Source: BOKV01 sp049289295 (lineage in GTDB: Bacteria > Pseudomonadota > Alphaproteobacteria > Rhizobiales > Rhizobiaceae). From it: DNA of 64,000 nucleotides. The notes under the pieces were generated by a model that saw nothing but the letters and a program-made list of their open reading frames with translations, made no database searches and was not told where the DNA came from. The stretch spans positions 62,001 through 126,000 of the forward strand of contig JBATLL010000035.1 of assembly GCA_049289295.1 (NCBI GenBank), in the 5' to 3' direction. A program made the translations under genes and the position numbers. How positions within the stretch are numbered: the first letter of the stretch is position 1; each line of letters opens with the position of its first letter. Shown here piece after piece: positions 61,296 through 64,000 of the stretch.

Positions 61296-62201
61296 ATGCT
61301 GCGGATTGTATTGGGATTGATAGTGCTGGGCCTGACCGCTGGCACGTCTCTGGCTCAGTCCAGATGGACGGCGGAGTTGATCGAAAAGCCGAAGCTTCCA
61401 GCCGAGATCGTGCCTGAAGCCCGCAAGGCAGCGCCCGGCAATTTCGCGCACATGCTTACAGCAGTCGCGGAAACAGGAGACGTCTCGGCAGCCTGGTACA
61501 GCCAGCCGACGAACCGGTATGCGCATGGCGTTCTTGGTGACCGGACCGAGGGCGGCGCCCTTGTCGTCCAGCGCAGCAACGGACGCAAGCTCACATACCG
61601 GCTCGAACCCTATGAGGTGTTCGAGGACATTGCGCCGCGCATTGCCGATCTGGACAGGGATGGCCGCTCGGAAGTCGTGACGATTCTGTCGTCGCTGGCG
61701 GAAGGCGCTTCAATCGCTATTTTCGAGATTTCCGGCGACACGCTGCGCAAGGTGGTTTCGACCCCGTTCATCGGTCGGCCGAACCGATGGCTCAACATTG
61801 CTGCCATTGCTCCCTTCGCGCGCGGTGGTGGTCAGCAGATCGCCTTTGTCGCGACGCCGCACATTGGCGGCAAGCTCGGCTTTCTTGGATACCTCAATGG
61901 CCGCCTGACCATGCTTGGTGCCGCGCAGGGCTATTCCAATCATGTTATCGGTTCCACTGAATTGCGGCTGGCTGCAGCTGCTGACACAGACGGTGACGGT
62001 GTTGCGGAACTGGCCCTGCCTTCCAATGACAGAAAGTCCCTCATCATTGCGGCACTGACACAGAGCGGCGTGCGCAACATCGCTTCAGTGTCGCTGCCGT
62101 CGCCCATCGACAAGGCAATCGCAACGAGCGGAAGCGGACAGACCACCACGTTTACCGTGGGCCTTGAAAACGGGAAGGTCTACACGATTGCGCGCAAATA
62201 G
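61296..62201 (+). CDS. Exported VCBS/FG-GAP-like protein of unknown function
   Basis: The 301-residue protein has a signal peptide (MLRIVLGLIVLGLTAGTSLA) and a beta-propeller-like body. Two Ca-binding-like loops are visible, DLDRDGRSEVV and DTDGDGVAEL, as in VCBS/FG-GAP repeats. It is probably periplasmic or surface-associated; function is unknown. It starts 15 bp after ribB, so it likely shares that transcript, and precedes the deacetylase gene. Confidence 0.8.
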   Translation: MLRIVLGLIVLGLTAGTSLAQSRWTAELIEKPKLPAEIVPEARKAAPGNFAHMLTAVAETGDVSAAWYSQPTNRYAHGVLGDRTEGGALVVQRSNGRKLTYRLEPYEVFEDIAPRIADLDRDGRSEVVTILSSLAEGASIAIFEISGDTLRKVVSTPFIGRPNRWLNIAAIAPFARGGGQQIAFVATPHIGGKLGFLGYLNGRLTMLGAAQGYSNHVIGSTELRLAAAADTDGDGVAELALPSNDRKSLIIAALTQSGVRNIASVSLPSPIDKAIATSGSGQTTTFTVGLENGKVYTIARK

Positions 62202-62277
62202 GCCGCGTCTTTGAACCGCGCCATGGCCAGTTGATCTGTGGCCCCGCAACGCCCACATGAAAACAAAGGAATCGCGC

Positions 62278-63204
62278 TTGCCCACCCGCCTCTACCATCA
62301 CCCAGTTTGCCTGGAGCATCTCATGCCACCTGGCCATCCGGAACGGCCAGATCGCCTGCGCGCGATTGCCAAGGCGCTCGAGGATGACCGTTTTGACAGG
62401 CTCGACAGGCAGGAAGCACCTGAAGCCGATGCGCACTGGTTTTCACTGGTTCATCCCCAGGCACACATTGCGCGGATGCAGCAACTCATTCCCGATGACG
62501 GTCTCGTGCGCATAGACGGCGATACCAGCGCCAGCCCCCGGACATGGGATGCGGTATTAAGGGCAACCGGAGCCGCCATGGCGGGCGTGGACGCGGTGTT
62601 CACCAGACAGGCAACCAATGTCTTTTGCGCAATGCGACCACCTGGACACCATGCGGAGAAGACAACCGCGATGGGATTTTGCCTCGTCAACACGGTCGCG
62701 ATAGCTGCGCGATATGCGCAGAAGTTGCATGGCGCGGAGCGGGTAGCCATCATCGACTTCGATGTTCACCACGGCAATGGAACGCAGGACATCTTCTGGG
62801 ATGACGAGACCGTACTTTTCGCTTCAACCCATCAGATGCCGCTTTATCCCGGCACCGGTGCGCTTTCGGAAACGGGGGCCGGGAACATATGGAACGCTCC
62901 CTTGCGCGATGGCGACGATGGCGAGCATTTCCGGGAAGCCTTCAACAGCCGTATTCTGCCCGCGGTAGACAATTTCGCGCCGGACCTCATTCTGATTTCG
63001 GCTGGCTTTGATGCGCATATCCGTGATCCGCTTGCCGGGTTGCGCCTCACGGACAAGGATTTTGACTGGGCAACCGGCAAGATCATGGACCTGGCGGCAA
63101 GGCATTGCGACGACCGGATCGTCAGCCTGCTTGAGGGTGGCTATGATCTGCAAGGTCTTGCAGAGTCGGCTGCGGCACATGTAAATCGCATGATGCATGG
63201 ATGA
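62278..63204 (+). CDS. Histone-deacetylase-family hydrolase (acetylpolyamine/HDAC-like)
   Basis: The 308-residue zinc amidohydrolase has PPGHPERPDRL at the N-terminus, catalytic His pair RPPGHHAEKTTAMGFCLVN, zinc ligands in DFDVHHGNGTQDIF and Asp of ISAGFDAH, and Tyr in LLEGGYDL. Bacterial members deacetylate acetyl-polyamines, acetoin-related or other small acetyl-amides. TTG 62278 is preferred as start (AAAGGA 7 nt upstream; homologues begin near the TRLYHHP segment); ATG 62257 has no ribosome-binding site. Confidence 0.92.
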   Translation: MPTRLYHHPVCLEHLMPPGHPERPDRLRAIAKALEDDRFDRLDRQEAPEADAHWFSLVHPQAHIARMQQLIPDDGLVRIDGDTSASPRTWDAVLRATGAAMAGVDAVFTRQATNVFCAMRPPGHHAEKTTAMGFCLVNTVAIAARYAQKLHGAERVAIIDFDVHHGNGTQDIFWDDETVLFASTHQMPLYPGTGALSETGAGNIWNAPLRDGDDGEHFREAFNSRILPAVDNFAPDLILISAGFDAHIRDPLAGLRLTDKDFDWATGKIMDLAARHCDDRIVSLLEGGYDLQGLAESAAAHVNRMMHG

Positions 63205-63222
63205 ACCTGGCGAGGAAACGAC

Positions 63223-63477
63223 ATGGCGAACGACAGAGACAATAGCGACATCGCCGCGATGAGCTTCGAGCAGGCGCTGAAAGAGCTCGAGACAATCGTG
63301 GACAGTCTGGAACAGGGCAATGTCGCGCTGGAAGCGTCGATCAGCCATTACGAGCGCGGCGAGTTGTTGCGTGAGCATTGCCAGAAGCTTCTGGGCGCTG
63401 CGGAAGCCAAGGTGGAAAAAATTCGCCAGGGCGCTGATGGCAAGGCCGCAGGTACGGAACCGCTGGATCCATCATGA
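63223..63477 (+). CDS. xseB: Exodeoxyribonuclease VII small subunit
   Basis: The 84-residue protein is of typical XseB length, with MSFEQALKELETIVDSLEQGNVALEASISHYERGE and LLREHCQKLLGAAEAKVEKI. It is the small subunit of the single-strand exonuclease ExoVII; the large subunit is not in the window. Its TGA overlaps the ATG of the SCO gene by 4 bp. In related genomes a dxs gene often follows xseB; here the SCO gene takes that place. Confidence 0.95.
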   Translation: MANDRDNSDIAAMSFEQALKELETIVDSLEQGNVALEASISHYERGELLREHCQKLLGAAEAKVEKIRQGADGKAAGTEPLDPS

Positions 63478-64000
63478 AAACCGTCCGCATCGTTGCCTGG
63501 CTGCTGGTTGCCTGCGTTTCCGGCTTTCTCGCCTACAGCTGGCTCGGCGGAAGCACGGAAATCCGCAAGATGGCTGGCGCAACGGTGGGCGGCCCGTTCG
63601 AAATGGCGCGTACCGATGGAACGCCCTTTGGCGACAAGCAGATCGTGGGCAAGCCGCACCTGATCTTTTTCGGCTTTACCCATTGTCCTGAAGTCTGTCC
63701 AACGACTCTGTTCGAGGCAAGTGGATGGCTGGAAAAACTGGGTGCTGATGCCGACCGGGTTGCGATCTATTTTGTCAGCGTCGATCCGGAACGCGACACC
63801 GCCGATGTTCTCGACGAGTATGTGAAGGCGTTCGACCCGCGGATCACTGCGCTGACAGGCAGCGTTGAACAGGTTGAGGTCATCAAGAAGGCCTACAAGG
63901 TGTTCGCGCGCAAGGTTCCGCTGGATGATGGCGATTACACGATAGATCATACCGCGACCGTCTATCTCATGCATGGCGATGGCACATTCTCGGGAACCAT
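63474..64000 (+). CDS. SCO1/SenC-family copper chaperone (cut by window end)
   Basis: The first 175 residues are visible; the gene runs off the window. One N-terminal membrane anchor (VAWLLVACVSGFLAYSWL) is followed by a periplasmic thioredoxin fold with the copper-binding CPEVCPT motif (FFGFTHCPEVCPTTLFEA) and the distal His near DHTATVYLM. SCO proteins deliver copper to the CuA site of oxidase subunit II, consistent with the cta operon in the window. ATG 63474 overlaps the xseB stop. Confidence 0.93.
   Translation, partial: MKTVRIVAWLLVACVSGFLAYSWLGGSTEIRKMAGATVGGPFEMARTDGTPFGDKQIVGKPHLIFFGFTHCPEVCPTTLFEASGWLEKLGADADRVAIYFVSVDPERDTADVLDEYVKAFDPRITALTGSVEQVEVIKKAYKVFARKVPLDDGDYTIDHTATVYLMHGDGTFSGT

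Noticed and set aside
1..64000. CRISPR arrays, insertion sequences, prophage or integrase genes, rRNA operons
   Set aside because: No regularly spaced direct repeats, transposase or recombinase motifs, or rRNA sequences were seen in the window.

Overview
The window is a 64 kb stretch of alphaproteobacterial chromosome, most likely from the order Hyphomicrobiales (Rhizobiales). Several things point there: a CcrM-type GANTC methyltransferase; a ppdK-smc-dsbA-dciA-mutY-HAD-ccrM gene order; an IalB/TldD/ctaC-ctaD-ctaB-coxF-ctaG-ctaE block leading to DUF983-SURF1-ispH-thrB-rnhA; a dnaJ-fabI-phosphatase-aroC-ribB-HDAC-xseB run; RT0821-type and IalB-type proteins; and a SAM-II riboswitch before metA. 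Coding density is high. I see no insertion sequence, prophage, integrase, rRNA or CRISPR array. The species cannot be named from the sequence alone.

Layout. 0-12 kb is the most mosaic part. It holds a BetI-like regulator, tRNA-Gln(TTG), a decayed tRNA-Pro(CGG)-like sequence, malonyl-CoA decarboxylase, a taurine:pyruvate-type aminotransferase with its own promoter and dyad, and a CMD-family protein. A MoxR ATPase and its presumed vWA partner follow, but 4.6 kb separates them, carrying a nucleotidyltransferase-fold gene, a LysR/SHMT-like divergent pair and riboswitch-controlled metA. 12-16 kb is one giant cytosolic hybrid histidine kinase with six PAS-like modules. 16-24 kb holds BioY, a metallo-hydrolase, a DUF1499 membrane protein, an unknown small protein, a HAD phosphatase, an omega-amino-acid aminotransferase and pyruvate phosphate dikinase.

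24-33 kb is a genome-maintenance block: Smc, a DsbA-like thioredoxin, DciA-like DUF721, MutY, HADs, CcrM and a Tag-like glycosylase. 33-43 kb carries a lipoprotein, threonine synthase, an M16 protease, RimJ-like GNAT, a 7TM/PAS/GGDEF/EAL c-di-GMP protein with a degenerate GGDEF motif, YqgE, a DsbD N-domain protein and a peroxiredoxin. 43-53 kb, on the minus strand, is the aa3-type cytochrome oxidase operon (ctaC, ctaD, ctaB, coxF, ctaG, ctaE). A terminator separates it from a second tightly overlapped string (L,D-transpeptidase, DUF983, SURF1) followed by ispH, thrB and rnhA. 53-64 kb, mostly on the plus strand, has IalB, TldD, PdxH, an RT0821 lipoprotein, a DnaJ-class protein, FabI, a histidine phosphatase, AroC, RibB, a VCBS-like secreted protein, an HDAC-family deacetylase, XseB and the start of a SCO copper chaperone cut by the window edge.

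Most genes are ordinary housekeeping genes. The signal I rate highest is at 6047-6111: four alternating copies of a 10-bp word form two 29-bp palindromes that abut and overlap the start codon of the nucleotidyltransferase-fold gene. They could act as tandem operators or as a two-state RNA leader. Other non-coding items of interest are the tRNA-Pro remnant, the SAM-II riboswitch, paired GCGTWACGC dyads before the EAL gene, a perfect 13-bp GCGA-loop hairpin inside the end of a HAD gene facing ccrM, and a perfect palindrome in the ctaC leader.
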